This document shows, one piece after another, positions 1 to 9,194 of a DNA stretch of 45,362 nt. The notes under the pieces were generated by a model that saw only the letters and a list, made by a program, of their open reading frames with translations, did not search any database and was not told the DNA's origin. The position numbers were made by a program, and so were the translations under genes. Source of the stretch: Alphaproteobacteria bacterium (GTDB lineage Bacteria > Pseudomonadota > Alphaproteobacteria > Rhizobiales > Devosiaceae). Numbering within the stretch: the first letter of the stretch is position 1; each line of letters opens with the position of its first letter. The DNA lies in the NCBI GenBank assembly GCA_018818925.1, contig JAHJQZ010000105.1, positions 1-45,362 on the forward strand, given 5' to 3'.

Positions 1-76
1 AAAGCAGGGCGGTCGCCCTGCCGATGCCGGCGCCGCAGGCCGTCAGGAGTGCGCGCTTGCCTTTCAGTCTATTCAT
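1..76 (-). CDS. SDR family oxidoreductase, N-terminal fragment
   Basis: Only the first 25 codons are present; the gene runs off the left edge of the window. The start codon is at 76–74. The visible residues contain TACGAGIG, the Rossmann dinucleotide-binding loop (TGxxxGxG-like) expected about ten residues into a short-chain dehydrogenase. The gene lies 32 bases after the stop of the SDR at 109–858 on the same strand, so it is probably the next cistron of the BKACE/ABC catabolic operon. Substrate cannot be predicted. Confidence 0.75.
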   Translation of the reverse strand, partial: MNRLKGKRALLTACGAGIGRATALL

Positions 77-108
77 GGTTCGCTTCCCCGAAACCTGCCG
101 GCGCGCGA

Positions 109-858
109 TCAGCGCGCCGTCCATCCGCAATCGACCTTGAGATCGGCTCCGGTGATGAATCCGGCCTCGTCATTGGCGAGAAACCACACGGCCGAGGCGA
201 TCTCCTCGGGCTCGGCCCAGCGGCCGAGCGCCTGCTCGCCTTCGCGCATGCGCTTGACCTCCTCGAACGGCAGGCCGGTCGCCGCGCTTTCGATGGCGAT
301 GTCGCCGCGCAGCATCGGCGTATCGACCGAACCGGGACTGACCGAGTTGATCCTGATGTTGTAGGGCGCCAGTTCCCAGGCGAGCGCCCGGCACATAGCC
401 ATGACCGCGCCCTTGGTCGCGCCGTAGAGCGCATGGTCGATCTGGCCGACATGGCCGGAGACCGAGCCCATGTTGACGATGACGCCGCCATTCTGTGCCT
501 TCATCGCCGGAATGACGTGCTTGAGCATAAGGAAGGTGCCGCCGATATTGATGTCGGCAATGGAACGGAATTCCGCCCAGTCGGTTTCGGTGATAGGCTT
601 GACGAGGACCTTGCCGGCCACGTTGACGAGCACGTCGATCCGGCCGTGGCGGGCGAGGACATCCTTGACGATTGCGGCCACCCGACCCTCGTCGGCCACA
701 TCGCACAAGAAATGTTCAGCGCCCTCTGGCAGCGCCGCCTCGGCGTCAAGGACATCAAGACCGATCGCGACATAGCCTTCATCGGCGAACCGCCTGACGG
801 TCGCCGCGCCGATACCGCGCGCGGCGCCAGTGATGATGGCGATTTTCGGGTTCCCCAT
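109..858 (-). CDS. SDR family NAD(P)-dependent oxidoreductase
   Basis: A 249-residue cytosolic classical short-chain dehydrogenase of normal family length. TGAARGIG at about residues 10–17 is the cofactor loop, NVAG is the structural NNAG-like motif, and YGATK supplies the catalytic Tyr and Lys after a Ser in MGSVSGH. The C-terminus ends in the usual GADLKVDCG segment. AGGGG lies about 10 bases before the ATG. It is 12 bases downstream of the Gfo/Idh/MocA gene, so the two are almost certainly cotranscribed. It probably oxidises a hydroxyl or reduces a ketone in the pathway served by this operon; the substrate is not evident. Confidence 0.88.
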   Translation of the reverse strand: MGNPKIAIITGAARGIGAATVRRFADEGYVAIGLDVLDAEAALPEGAEHFLCDVADEGRVAAIVKDVLARHGRIDVLVNVAGKVLVKPITETDWAEFRSIADINIGGTFLMLKHVIPAMKAQNGGVIVNMGSVSGHVGQIDHALYGATKGAVMAMCRALAWELAPYNIRINSVSPGSVDTPMLRGDIAIESAATGLPFEEVKRMREGEQALGRWAEPEEIASAVWFLANDEAGFITGADLKVDCGWTAR

Positions 859-870
859 GATATCGATCCC

Positions 871-1953
871 CTATCGGGCTTTGCTTGAAGTGCTGAGCTT
901 GACCTCGAGACCGCCTTTCGAGACGGACTCGTATGCGGCCATAACGGCGCGGATGGCGTCGGTGCCGGCCTGGGGCGATACCGGGGCCGGCAGGCCACGA
1001 CGGACGGCGGCCATGAACCCGCCCACGCCCGCCGCGATCGATCTAGCCTTCCAGTATTTCGGGTCCGGATCGGCGGCGCCCCTGGCTCCGCTGATGTCGC
1101 TCCCGCCGCGATAGTGCACGAAGGACGGATTCAAGAGGTGATCGATGACGATCGATCCGGCGCTGCCGTAGATTTCGAGGCGCTCGCCCCACGGGATTTC
1201 GGCAGTGAAGGTGAATTCGCTCGAGAACAGCGCGCCCGAGTTCAGCCGTCCGTTGACGAGTGCATTGTCCTCGACTTCCGCTTCCTCGACGAGCTTGGCG
1301 GTGACGGCGCGTATGGTGGCGATGCCGCCGAACATCCAATTGAGCAGGAAAAAACTGTGCGGACCCGCATCGAAGATGGCGCCGCCGATCGAACCGGCCG
1401 TCCGCCCCTTCCAGTTGCTGGTGTCGCGCAGGCGGTGGACTTCGCTGCCCGAGATCAGCGTCCTGACCGAGCGCAGCGTGCCGAGCGCGCCGCTGTCGAG
1501 AAGCGCCTTGGCCTCGACATAGGCCGGCACGAACGGCGTATTCTCGGCGACGCCGAGCGTAAGCCCCTTGCGCCGTGCCAGCGCGGCCAAGGCCTCGCAT
1601 TCCTGGATCGATGGCGCCATCGGCTTTTCGAGAAGCACATGCTTGCCCGCTTCGAGCGCCGATGACGCAACCTCGAAGTGAAGATGGTGCGGCAAGGGCA
1701 GGTCGACCGCCTCGATCTCGGGGTCGGCAAGGATGTCGCGATAATCGGTATAGGCCTTGGCCCCGATACGCTGCGCCACGGCATTGGCACGTTCGGCCGA
1801 GATGTCGCACACCGCCACGAAGCGCACGTCTTCGCGCGCTTCAATGAGGCCATGGATGTGCGGCTCGCTGATCTCGCCGAGACCGATCAATGCGGCGCCG
1901 ACCGGGGGCCGGTCGAGGCCGGCGTGTGCTGTTGCTTGAAGCTTCTTGTCCAT
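871..1953 (-). CDS. Gfo/Idh/MocA family oxidoreductase
   Basis: A 360-residue NAD(P)-dependent dehydrogenase. The N-terminal Rossmann fold starts with ALIGLGEISEPH, and the signature EKP occurs in LLEKPMAPS, where the Lys is usually catalytic. The C-terminal alpha/beta domain includes GGAIFDAGPHSFF, with the His typical of the family. Members oxidise or epimerise sugars, inositols or related polyols. The ATG at 1953 shares its A with the TGA of the upstream M24 gene (TGATG), which implies translational coupling; a GTG at 1956 is an alternative start. The operon context suggests action on the imported carbohydrate-like substrate, but this is inference. Confidence 0.88.
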   Translation of the reverse strand: MDKKLQATAHAGLDRPPVGAALIGLGEISEPHIHGLIEAREDVRFVAVCDISAERANAVAQRIGAKAYTDYRDILADPEIEAVDLPLPHHLHFEVASSALEAGKHVLLEKPMAPSIQECEALAALARRKGLTLGVAENTPFVPAYVEAKALLDSGALGTLRSVRTLISGSEVHRLRDTSNWKGRTAGSIGGAIFDAGPHSFFLLNWMFGGIATIRAVTAKLVEEAEVEDNALVNGRLNSGALFSSEFTFTAEIPWGERLEIYGSAGSIVIDHLLNPSFVHYRGGSDISGARGAADPDPKYWKARSIAAGVGGFMAAVRRGLPAPVSPQAGTDAIRAVMAAYESVSKGGLEVKLSTSSKAR

Positions 1954-3089
1954 CACGAAATCTGCCTGATGATGCGGGGAAGGTTCGACACGCGGGTCGA
2001 ACCGTTTTTGCCGATGATGTAGGTCTCCTCGTCGCCGATATGCGATCCGGTCGTGACGTGGGTGTACATCTCGATGTTGATGACCATGCCTTCGCGCACG
2101 AAGGCGTTGCGGTCGTTGTCCAGCCAGCGTTCCTCGGTCTCGAGGCCGATATTGTGGCCGGTCTTGTTGATGATGCCGGCGGGTTCGAGACGGCGTTCCG
2201 CGAACAGATCAAGAGCCAGATCCCAGAGTTCGCCATAGCTGACGCCCGGCTTCATCGCTTCGCCGACGCCATCGATGATCTCGACCATCTTGCCGTAGGT
2301 CTCGATGAGCTCCCCGGGCGGCGTTCCGGCATAGGCGTAGCGCCGGTTGTCCGAGCAGTAGCCCTTGTAGATGGCGCCGAGATCGAGCGTGACCAGATGA
2401 TCCGGATCGAGTCTTTCGTCGATGTCGAACTCGGGATTGGCCTGATCGAAGCAGAAGGTGAGATGGCTGATGCCCTCGGCGCCGTTTTTCATCAGCCGCC
2501 ATTTGGCTTCGCGGGTCAGCTCGTTCCGCCCCATGCCGATGCGCAGCAGGCCGTAGAGCTCCTCGCAGGTCTGTTCGATGATCTCGACGCCGCGCTTGAG
2601 ATAGGCGATCTCCGCCGGTGATTTGATGAGGCGGACCTCGTCCAGCACCGGATCGACATCGACCAGCGTTGCGCCGCCGGCATTCTTGTCGACGATCGAC
2701 AAGGCAAAGCGCGGGCAGACCGATTCAAGGCCGAGCCTTGTGCCCGGGGGAACGTTGTTTTCGAGAAATGCCCCGAGCAGTTGCAGCGCTTCGGCGTAGG
2801 TGTTGAAACCGATGACCGCGTCGGCGCCGAATTCCATGCCGAGGGTCGAGAAATCCCAGCAGAACAACGTGACATGGCCATCTTTGGTGACGAACGAGAA
2901 GAACGGCAGCCGGGTGCGCAGCATGTGCAGGATCGGATTTCCGGCGCTCGGCAGCGTGGTGTAGCCGGTAGTGTAGTAGACGTTTTCCGGCGAGGTCAGC
3001 AGTGCTGCGTCCAGCCCGGCGGCCTGCATGGCGGCAGCCACACGGGCACGGTCGTAGCCGGGAGACAGGAACTGGTTGATCGAAGGCAT
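1953..3089 (-). CDS. M24 family (creatinase/prolidase-fold) hydrolase
   Basis: A 378-residue protein with an N-terminal creatinase-like domain (about 1–150) and a C-terminal pita-bread domain. All five dinuclear metal ligands are visible: D236, D247 (DLGAIYKGYCSD), H312 (TGHNIG), E340 (VINIEM) and E355. This favours an active Xaa-Pro aminopeptidase-type metalloenzyme over metal-free creatinase. An AAGGAG ribosome site ends 7 bases before the ATG at 3089, which decides the start over an upstream in-frame codon at 3173. The gene sits between the ABC permease and dehydrogenase genes. An M24 enzyme beside a sugar-type importer and BKACE suggests cleavage of an amide, imide or guanidino-type bond in the imported compound; the substrate is unknown. 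Confidence 0.88.
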   Translation of the reverse strand: MPSINQFLSPGYDRARVAAAMQAAGLDAALLTSPENVYYTTGYTTLPSAGNPILHMLRTRLPFFSFVTKDGHVTLFCWDFSTLGMEFGADAVIGFNTYAEALQLLGAFLENNVPPGTRLGLESVCPRFALSIVDKNAGGATLVDVDPVLDEVRLIKSPAEIAYLKRGVEIIEQTCEELYGLLRIGMGRNELTREAKWRLMKNGAEGISHLTFCFDQANPEFDIDERLDPDHLVTLDLGAIYKGYCSDNRRYAYAGTPPGELIETYGKMVEIIDGVGEAMKPGVSYGELWDLALDLFAERRLEPAGIINKTGHNIGLETEERWLDNDRNAFVREGMVINIEMYTHVTTGSHIGDEETYIIGKNGSTRVSNLPRIIRQIS

Positions 3090-3120
3090 GAAAAACTCCT
3101 TGGTCCGGTGTCTGCACCGG

Positions 3121-3969
3121 TCAGCTCTTGATCGCGCCGGCGAACATGCCCTGCCGGATCCAGCGATTGGCAAAGACGTACAAGAGGATGAGCGGCAGCT
3201 GCGCCAGGACGATCGCCGCCGACGGCAGGTTGAGAGAGGTGAAGAAGAAGTCGTTCGTCACGCCGAGAATGCCGACATTGATCGGCATGGCGTCCTGCGA
3301 GGACAAAAGGATCAGCGCGAAGAAATACTCCTTCCAGATGTTGATGAAATTGATGGTGAACCCGACGGCGATCGCCGGCATGGTCAGCGGGACGATGATG
3401 TAGCGGAAGATGCCGAAGTCGGAGCATCCGTCGATGCGCGCGGCGTCGGCCACTTCGCGCGGAATGCCGCTGACGAACCCCGTCATGACCAGCAGCAGGA
3501 ACGGCATGCCGAAGGCGGCGTGCACAAGGATCAGCCCGAACCGCGTATCGAGCAGGCCAAGCGTTCGCAACAGGCTGAAAAGCGGCAAGATGACTGTTTG
3601 CTGCGGCAGCATGAGCGTGGTGAGCAGCATGACGAACAGCAGCACCCGGCCGGGGATGCGGAACCAGGAAAAGGCGTAGGCCGCCGGCAGCGCCAGAACG
3701 ACCGCAAAGGCCGAACCCGCCGCCGAGTAAAGGAAGCTGTTGAAGAACAGCCCGGCATAGTCCATCGCCTGCCAAGCGTATCTGAAGGCGTCGAGTGTCG
3801 GCACCGCCGGCAGTCCGAACGGGTTGGCGAGCACTTCGGCGTCGGATTTGAACGCCGTGGCCAAGGTGAGGAGTGGCGGGAAAATCCACAGAAGCGAAAA
3901 GGCGGCGATGAGGGTGGTCGGAACGATGCGTCCGAGCGGCAGGCCGCGCATGCGATCAATCCAGGGCAT
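3121..3969 (-). CDS. Carbohydrate-type ABC transporter permease (MalG-like)
   Basis: A 282-residue inner-membrane protein with six predicted hydrophobic segments. The EAA loop (EVADAARIDGCSDF…VPLTMP, about residues 180–205) contacts the ATPase. It is the second permease of a CUT1-type importer. The ATG at 3969 has GGGGAG nine bases upstream; a TTG at 3978 is less likely. The start overlaps the end of the other permease gene by 14 bases, so the two are translationally coupled. Together with the MalF-like permease, binding protein and UgpC-like ATPase it makes a full importer. Confidence 0.9.
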   Translation of the reverse strand: MPWIDRMRGLPLGRIVPTTLIAAFSLLWIFPPLLTLATAFKSDAEVLANPFGLPAVPTLDAFRYAWQAMDYAGLFFNSFLYSAAGSAFAVVLALPAAYAFSWFRIPGRVLLFVMLLTTLMLPQQTVILPLFSLLRTLGLLDTRFGLILVHAAFGMPFLLLVMTGFVSGIPREVADAARIDGCSDFGIFRYIIVPLTMPAIAVGFTINFINIWKEYFFALILLSSQDAMPINVGILGVTNDFFFTSLNLPSAAIVLAQLPLILLYVFANRWIRQGMFAGAIKS

Positions 3970-4897
3970 TGCGGGCAACTCCCCTGAGATAGGTCAGCGC
4001 GAAACCGGCACTGAACAAAAGCATCACCACGCCGATCGTGGCGCCATAGCCGAAATCGTTGCGGCGGAAGCTGATGACATACATGTAGTGGCCGAGCACC
4101 GAGGTTCCTCCGGCAGGCCCGCCTCCGGTCATGACCGAGACCAGATCGAAGGTCTTGAGCGACTGGATCACCGAAAGCATCGTGACGATGAGGATCACCG
4201 GCTTGAGGCTGGGCAGGGTCACATGCCAGGCAAGCTGCCATTCGCTGGCGCCATCGACGCGAGCGGCATCGAACAGCTCGGTGTTGATGGCCGAAAGCCC
4301 GGCATGGAACATCATCAGCGGAATGCCGAGATAGGCCCAGGCATCGATGATGATCAGCACGTAGATCGTGATGTCGTAGTCGCCGAGCCAGGTGCGGATG
4401 AGGCCCTCAAGGCCGACGCCGCGCAGCAGGGCATCAAGGACGCCGAACCCGGGCGACAGGATCAGGGAGAACATGAGGCCGACCGTCACCAGCGACATGG
4501 TGAAGGGCAGAAAGATCAGGCTCCTGAAGAAGGCCGGAAAATCGACCCTGCCCGAATGCAGCAGGATCGAAAGCGTCAGCCCGATTCCGAGGTGTATCGA
4601 CAGCGCCAGCAGGGCCCATTTCAGCGAATTGAAGAAGGCCTGGCGAAATCCCGGGTCATTGATCAGCCGGATGTAGTTGTCGATGCCGACGAAAACCACG
4701 TCGGGTGCAAGCCCGTTCCACTTGGTGAAGCTCAAATAGATGTTGAACAAGATCGGCCAGCCGACAAAAACGACGTAGACCGCCACTGGAAGGATGATGC
4801 CGAATACCAGCACGAAGCCACGATTGGCCATGAAGTCGGCCAGTTTCGACAAAAATGTCTCCCTGACTTGAGATCTCAGCCCTATCGCCTCGGTCAT
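3956..4897 (-). CDS. Carbohydrate-type ABC transporter permease (MalF-like)
   Basis: A 313-residue membrane protein with an N-terminal hydrophobic segment (FGIILPVAVYVVFVGWPI) followed by the binding-protein-dependent transport domain. The EAA-type loop is ELFDAARVDGASEW. It forms the translocation pore with the MalG-like partner. I chose the ATG at 4897 because GAGGGG lies 11 bases upstream; a GTG at 4909 would have its ribosome site too close. The gene is separated from the binding-protein gene by a strong hairpin (4920–4950). Confidence 0.9.
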   Translation of the reverse strand: MTEAIGLRSQVRETFLSKLADFMANRGFVLVFGIILPVAVYVVFVGWPILFNIYLSFTKWNGLAPDVVFVGIDNYIRLINDPGFRQAFFNSLKWALLALSIHLGIGLTLSILLHSGRVDFPAFFRSLIFLPFTMSLVTVGLMFSLILSPGFGVLDALLRGVGLEGLIRTWLGDYDITIYVLIIIDAWAYLGIPLMMFHAGLSAINTELFDAARVDGASEWQLAWHVTLPSLKPVILIVTMLSVIQSLKTFDLVSVMTGGGPAGGTSVLGHYMYVISFRRNDFGYGATIGVVMLLFSAGFALTYLRGVARNALD

Positions 4898-4919
4898 GGT
4901 GATTCGCACCCCTCGTTGC

Positions 4920-4950
4920 CCGGGAGCGGAGCGGGTTGCTCCGCTCCCGG
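4920..4950 (-). terminator. Intercistronic hairpin after the binding-protein gene
   Basis: A perfect 13-bp inverted repeat with a 5-base loop lies 14 bases after the stop codon of the solute-binding-protein gene and upstream of the MalF-like permease gene. No U tract follows, so full termination is doubtful. In ABC operons such hairpins usually attenuate read-through or protect the upstream mRNA from 3' decay, allowing more binding protein than permease. Confidence 0.75.
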
Positions 4951-4964
4951 ATAAGTGTCGATGA

Positions 4965-6245
4965 CTAGTTCACGTCGCCCAGCTCGGCCTGCGCCGCGTT
5001 CTCGACCTGAGCGGCAGCCTGTTCCGGCGACATGACGCCGACCAGAACCGACTGGAGCCCGTCAAGGAACGGATCGGCGAGAGCGTCGGGAACCGCGTGG
5101 TCGACATGCATGAAGGTCGCGTCCTGGGGCGCTGCGATGGTCTTGCCCAGGCGCTGCATGAGCGGGTCGAAGTTGTCGAGCGACACATTCACGTTTGCCG
5201 GGAACAATAGCTTGCCCTCGTTGGACTGCCGGGTCTGCGACTCGACCGACAGCACCCAGTCGAGGAACTCGGCCGCCTCGTCCTTATGCTCGCTTTGGGC
5301 GAGCATCATCAGCGTGTTCTCGGCAAAGACGCTGACGGTCGGCGCCTGATCGCCGACGGACGGGAAGGTCGTATAGTCGAGCGGGAACTTGGGCGCGCCG
5401 GCGTCGTCGAGGAACCGGCCGGTCATGAACGAGCCCTGGTACCACATTGCGGCCTCGCCCTTGGAGAAGGGCACCACGGCTGGCGTGATGTCGATGCCGT
5501 TGGCACCGTTCTCGAAATAGCCGCCGTCCATCAGATCCTTCATGATCTGGAAGGCATCGACGACCTTCGGGTCGGTCCAGGCCAGGCGCCGGGCGATCAG
5601 GTCGTCATAGGCTTCGACGCCATACGTGTTGACGAAAAGGGCGGACCACATGAACTGGGCCGGCCAGCGCATCTGGTTGGCCAGAATGAACGGCGTGATG
5701 CCCGCCTGCTTCAGCGTGTCGGCGGCGGCCATCGCGTCCGCCCATGTCGAAGGCGCCTCGAGACCGAGCTCCTTCAGGATGTCGGGCCGATACCACAGAA
5801 CCGCAGCCGCCATCATCGTCGGAACGAAGTACTGATGGCCGTCGAAGGTGGCAAGCTGCACGCCCGACGGGTTCATGATGTCCTTCCAGCCGTACTTCTC
5901 GTAATAGGGGTCGAGTTCGGCGGCAAAGCCGGAATCGATCAGGAATTTGGCGCGGCCGCCTTCCCAGGAATAGAAGACATCCGGCGGGTTGGGCGCACGC
6001 AGGACCGTGAAGATCTTGGTCTTGTAGGCTTCGTCGGGAACGCCTTCCCACACGATTTCGATTTCGCCCTCATGCGCGGCGTTGAAGGTGTCGGCCAGCC
6101 ACTTGCTGTACGCCGCCTGTTCCGTAGCCGTCGTGCGATCCATGAACCGGATCTTGACGGCTTCGGCCATGGCACCGCTGACCGGCACCATCATGGTCGT
6201 CGACAATGCGGCGACCAGCACCGCCTTTGAAAATGCACGTCTCAT
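4965..6245 (-). CDS. ABC transporter extracellular solute-binding protein, family 1
   Basis: A 426-residue periplasmic protein. Residues 1–27 form a Sec signal peptide (positive MRRAFSK, hydrophobic core, cleavage near AMA-EA). The mature protein has the two-lobed family 1 fold, with typical segments such as PDVFYSWEGG, VLWYRPDILKELGL and FSKGEAAMWYQGSF. It captures the substrate for the permease pair. AAGGAGG precedes the ATG at 6245. An in-frame ATG about 20 bases upstream also has a GGAGG site, but it would add a polar tail before the signal peptide. The gene is bracketed by strong hairpins on both sides. The aromatic residues suggest a sugar or polyol-like ligand, not proven. Confidence 0.92.
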   Translation of the reverse strand: MRRAFSKAVLVAALSTTMMVPVSGAMAEAVKIRFMDRTTATEQAAYSKWLADTFNAAHEGEIEIVWEGVPDEAYKTKIFTVLRAPNPPDVFYSWEGGRAKFLIDSGFAAELDPYYEKYGWKDIMNPSGVQLATFDGHQYFVPTMMAAAVLWYRPDILKELGLEAPSTWADAMAAADTLKQAGITPFILANQMRWPAQFMWSALFVNTYGVEAYDDLIARRLAWTDPKVVDAFQIMKDLMDGGYFENGANGIDITPAVVPFSKGEAAMWYQGSFMTGRFLDDAGAPKFPLDYTTFPSVGDQAPTVSVFAENTLMMLAQSEHKDEAAEFLDWVLSVESQTRQSNEGKLLFPANVNVSLDNFDPLMQRLGKTIAAPQDATFMHVDHAVPDALADPFLDGLQSVLVGVMSPEQAAAQVENAAQAELGDVN

Positions 6246-6283
6246 TTCGTTCCCTCCTTTTTGCATATTAGTTCCTCCAGTGA

Positions 6284-6311
6284 TCGTCCCGGGCCGCTCG
6301 GCCCGGGACGA
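6284..6311 (-). terminator. Hairpin between the BKACE and binding-protein genes
   Basis: A perfect 12-bp inverted repeat with a 4-base GCTC loop lies 12 bases after the stop of the BKACE gene. It has no U tract. It would place a stable 5' structure ahead of the binding-protein cistron, or act as a partial terminator. Confidence 0.7.
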
Positions 6312-6322
6312 GAAGTCCGAAT

Positions 6323-7195
6323 TCAGATGTGGATGATGGCGCGCGCTTCTTTCGGGCTCGCGATTTCGCGGCCGAGATCGCGGGCGATGCGAACGATCTT
6401 TTCGACGAGTTGGGCGTTGGTGCGCGCGTACTCGCCCGGCGTCACGAACGGATTGTCCTCCATGCCGACGCGAACATGGCCGCCGAGCATGATGGCCATG
6501 GACAGGATCTTCCACTGCTCCTGCGGGTTCATGACGCTGGTGTTCCAGATGAAATCGTCCGGGCAGTGATCGGCCATGTAGAGCATCGCGTGGGGGGTGG
6601 GCGGGGTCCAGGCGCCGCCCTTCCACCCAAGGAAGAACGTGGTCCAAACCGGTCCTTTCAGAAGGCCCATCTCCATCATCCGCAGCGCGTTCCACACCGA
6701 GCCGTAGTGGAAGGATTCGACCTCGACCTTGATGTTGTTCTGGTTGGCCAGCTCACAGTATTCGATGAGCTCGTCGCGACGATGCAGGCTGTACTGCTCC
6801 ACCGGCACGTTGCCCGGCTCATTGTCGAAGCATTCGTCATGGGCGGAGAAGTTGGTGGAGAGCATGTCGGGATGCTGGGCCTTGATCAGGGTCTTGCGAT
6901 CTTCGAAACGACCGTTGGCGACGCCGTACTGGATGATGGTGTCGCGCTGATCGAGAATCCCGTTGCGAAGGCGCCCCCAAGCCTCGATGTCGAGGTCCGC
7001 GAGCTTGGTGCCGTCGGCCTGGATCTTCTCATCGAGCATATAGGGTCCGTGAAGATGGCTGATCGCCGCGCCCGCATCGACGCACCGCACATATTCCTCC
7101 ACCACCGCATCCACTCCCTTCGGCTGTGGGTTGTACGGATTGGACGGATACGACATGGTCGAATCGCAAGTGGCTGTAATGATGAGTTTTTCCAT
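6323..7195 (-). CDS. BKACE family beta-keto acid cleavage enzyme (DUF849)
   Basis: A 290-residue TIM-barrel enzyme. Known members cleave a beta-keto acid with acetyl-CoA, giving acetoacetate and a new CoA thioester, using Zn. Visible family marks are the His-x-His metal motif (H47 and H49 in SHLHG), the segment GGHVRVGMEDN, and the final LGREIASPKEAR. The motif here is HLHGP rather than the common HxHxR, so it belongs to an atypical subgroup. It starts 38 bases after the IclR stop. The context (sugar-type importer, dehydrogenases, M24 enzyme) suggests that oxidation of the imported compound produces a beta-keto acid cleaved here. The substrate is unassigned. Confidence 0.9.
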   Translation of the reverse strand: MEKLIITATCDSTMSYPSNPYNPQPKGVDAVVEEYVRCVDAGAAISHLHGPYMLDEKIQADGTKLADLDIEAWGRLRNGILDQRDTIIQYGVANGRFEDRKTLIKAQHPDMLSTNFSAHDECFDNEPGNVPVEQYSLHRRDELIEYCELANQNNIKVEVESFHYGSVWNALRMMEMGLLKGPVWTTFFLGWKGGAWTPPTPHAMLYMADHCPDDFIWNTSVMNPQEQWKILSMAIMLGGHVRVGMEDNPFVTPGEYARTNAQLVEKIVRIARDLGREIASPKEARAIIHI

Positions 7196-7233
7196 TTTTC
7201 ATTGCCTTCTTTCTCAAGGTCGCCGGAGCCTGG

Positions 7234-8016
7234 TCACAGAACGTGCGAAATGCGCTCGGCGGTCTGTGTCAGGAGTTTTGTGTGCGCGAGCAGTGGCTCG
7301 AGGGCGCGGCCGCTAAGGCCGATGGCTCCAAGGACCTGCATGCGTGAATTGAAAATCGGCGCGGCGACGCAATAGGAGTTCGCCATGTGCTCCGCACGGT
7401 CGATGGCAAAGCCTCGACGACGCGTCTCCGCCAAATCCTCCCGCAGGGCGCCAAAGTCGGTGATCGTGTTGTCCGTCTGCGCGGTCAGCGGCTCCTTGGC
7501 GACCAACTGGCTCACGGAAAGCTCCGGGCTGTTGGCCAGAATTGCCTTGCCGAGCGAACAGCAATGCGCCGGAGCGGTCTTGCCGAAACGCGTGTAGATT
7601 TGGGGAAGATCGGGTTTCTCGATGCCCGCCAGATAGAGCAGCCGGTTCCGATAGAGCACGCCGAGATTGCTGCGCTCACCGGTCGTGCTCGACAGGATGG
7701 TCAGATGCGGCAAGGCTTCGAGGCGCAGCCGGTTGGTGTCGAGCTGGCTCGCCGAAAGCGGCAGCACTGCGTAGCCGATCGACAATCGGCCGCTATGCGG
7801 ATCCTGGTCGATATAGCCGTGCGTCACCAATGTCTGGACGATGCGATGCACGGTCGGCCGGCTGATCCCGAGAAATATGCCAACCTCCGCGGTGCTCGGT
7901 TTGTCCATCTCGGCGACCGCTTCGAGAATGGACAGCGCCTTGACCAGGCTCTTGACCGAGCCATGGTCTTCATCTGCATCGAAAAGCGTCATCATATCAG
8001 AACGTTGGTTCATCAT
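7234..8016 (-). CDS. IclR family transcriptional regulator
   Basis: About 260 residues. An N-terminal winged HTH (SLVKALSILEAVAEMDKPSTAEVGIFLGISRPTVHR in outline) is followed by the IclR effector domain with LYLAGIE, CCSLGKAILA, RRRGFAIDRAEH and CVAAPIF segments. It sits inside the operon between the ATPase and BKACE genes and most likely controls this pathway in response to an intermediate. The start is uncertain: ATGs occur at 8016, 8013 and slightly downstream, none with a strong ribosome site. A longer frame opening at 8055 would overlap the probable operator, so I prefer 8016. Confidence 0.88.
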   Translation of the reverse strand: MMNQRSDMMTLFDADEDHGSVKSLVKALSILEAVAEMDKPSTAEVGIFLGISRPTVHRIVQTLVTHGYIDQDPHSGRLSIGYAVLPLSASQLDTNRLRLEALPHLTILSSTTGERSNLGVLYRNRLLYLAGIEKPDLPQIYTRFGKTAPAHCCSLGKAILANSPELSVSQLVAKEPLTAQTDNTITDFGALREDLAETRRRGFAIDRAEHMANSYCVAAPIFNSRMQVLGAIGLSGRALEPLLAHTKLLTQTAERISHVL

Positions 8017-8027
8017 TCGGTTTGGAC

Positions 8028-8056
8028 GTCCGCATTGTGGACAAGATGTCTGCATT
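8028..8056 (-). promoter_or_regulatory. Probable IclR operator with 20-bp-spaced half-sites
   Basis: On the minus strand AATGCAGAC and AATGCGGAC occur exactly 20 bases apart, two helical turns. The second lies in an imperfect 15-bp dyad, GTCC-n-CA-n-TG-n-GGAC, at 8028–8042. The site is 12 bases upstream of the iclR-family start, which fits autoregulation and control of the BKACE/binding-protein part of the operon. The assignment to this regulator is inferred from position and symmetry. Confidence 0.5.
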
Positions 8057-8111
8057 CATTTTTCGGCAGCCGAAATGCCTGGCGGAGCGGCTGAACGACG
8101 CCGCCTTGCGG

Positions 8112-9182
<1,071 letters not shown>

Positions 9183-9194
9183 GACCGGCGCTCC

